Shown here: positions 41,017 to 41,452 of the stretch, one piece after another
How positions within the stretch are numbered: the first letter of the stretch is position 1
Layout of the letters: every line of letters starts with the position of its first letter
NCBI GenBank assembly: GCA_018240895.1
Contig: JAFEEX010000035.1
Span: 1 to 41,452 of the forward strand
Source of the DNA: Pseudomonadota bacterium
Lineage (GTDB): Bacteria; Pseudomonadota; Alphaproteobacteria; Sphingomonadales; Sphingomonadaceae
Length of the DNA: 41,452 bases
Direction of reading: 5' to 3'
The notes under the pieces: generated by a model
Told to the model about the DNA's origin: nothing
The model's database searches: none
What the model saw: the letters and a program-made list of their open reading frames with translations, nothing else
Position numbers and translations under genes: made by a program

Positions 41017-41452
41017 AGCCGGCGATTGGTGGGAGCAAACAAACTGACTCGCCTCGGCACGCCTGCCTGACTCAACGTGGCAGCTACCGACCAACTTTCG
41101 CCGTTCAAGTGTCGTGCTTGGAGTGTCAGCTTGCGCCGACACCGGTCATTCCGCGCACATCGCGCCCTTCGGTCAAGGCCGCTAACAGAGCTGCCGTTCG
41201 AAGGACCGAAACGGCTCCCTGATAGCGGTCATCCGTTCACTTTGCCTTCGGCGCCCTGCATTGACCGAGCCTAGGACTTCGCGGTCATTCCCGAGGTCCG
41301 TACTGAAAGTCAGGTCTTGCGACGAGACGACAATCAGCGTTTACCTGATCGACCTCGCACAGCGGCTATAGCTGGGCCGAGAGCGGGGACTGGAAGCTTG
41401 TAGCCACGGAACCTGATAGAGCTGCTGGTGCTAGCTGTGAGCTTTCAGGAGG
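41017..41452. other. Stretch without a supported gene
   Basis: Composition is less GC-rich than the genes before it, and short open frames on both strands show no family features, no plausible ribosome site and skewed amino-acid content. CGGTCATTCC or close variants occur three times (about 41144, 41227 and 41282), which may be remnants of a decayed repeat or gene. No tRNA, transposase or terminator was recognised. A gene may begin just past the window edge, since the last bases are CAGGAGG, a ribosome-site-like sequence. Confidence 0.4.

Noticed and set aside
40438-41142. Minus-strand open frame of 234 codons under the DUF2721 gene
   Set aside because: It is antisense to a recognised protein and has the Gln/His/Arg-rich composition of shadow frames.
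41013-41222. Small plus-strand frame starting at a TTG on the DUF2721 stop
   Set aside because: Weak start, no ribosome site, no family features.

Overview
The window looks like a GC-rich alphaproteobacterial chromosome, most likely from Sphingomonadales (Novosphingobium, Sphingomonas or relatives). The evidence is a complete PhyR/NepR/EcfG general stress response locus, an MmcB-type repair nuclease, a PAS_5 protein, TamA/TamB with long low-complexity segments, and many short overlaps between genes. The genus is inferred from protein character, not from rRNA. No rRNA gene, CRISPR array, replication origin or complete prophage was seen.

Layout. 1-900: the 3' end of an IS1182-like transposase, a cluster of palindromes, an intact tRNA-Arg(CCG) and, beyond an AT-rich spacer, a 5' half-copy of a tRNA-Arg gene; this looks like an old mobile-element junction. 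996-5000: a small unknown protein, MmcB nuclease, an MFS exporter and a PAS_5 protein, closed by a strong terminator. 5051-10157: a same-strand block of an alpha/beta hydrolase, M48 metalloprotease with TPR-like tail, DsbA-like thioredoxin, and a LytS-type kinase with its LytTR regulator. 10175-17896: GNAT acetyltransferase, nadC, RNase T2, a small membrane protein, 6-phosphogluconolactonase, NUDIX hydrolase, dinB, a Bcr/CflA-type exporter and glpD. 17906-22274: an orphan acyl-CoA carboxylase beta subunit, a membrane-anchored diheme cytochrome c with duplicated heme domains, and a TetR regulator divergent from an extended-SDR reductase. 22243-28894: tamA-tamB-small lipoprotein, three minus-strand genes joined by one-base overlaps.

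29057-34760 is the most interesting region. It holds phyR, a CHASE/HWE sensor kinase (PhyK/PhyP type), nepR-ecfG, a second EcfG-like sigma factor followed by a stand-alone receiver protein, and sodB. Sequences matching the EcfG promoter pattern (GGAAC, 16-17 bases, NGTT) lie upstream of the second sigma gene, upstream of sodB (exact match), and as a near-palindromic two-way promoter between the kinase gene and nepR-ecfG. A further match, again two-way, precedes an unannotated stretch around 34720-34635 (minus strand). That stretch can fold into a hairpin with a very C-rich loop followed by a 14-bp GC hairpin, a layout recalling the Caulobacter stress sRNA GsrN. I propose it as a GsrN-like sRNA.

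34833-41016: an orphan PotD-like lipoprotein, then the sulfate activation operon cysD-cysNC-cysQ, a TonB-like protein and a DUF2721 membrane protein. The last 436 bases contain no gene I can support.

Taken together, the stress locus would work by partner switching: the kinase phosphorylates (or dephosphorylates) PhyR, phospho-PhyR binds NepR, and EcfG is released to transcribe its own operon, the kinase gene, the second sigma factor, sodB and the candidate sRNA.
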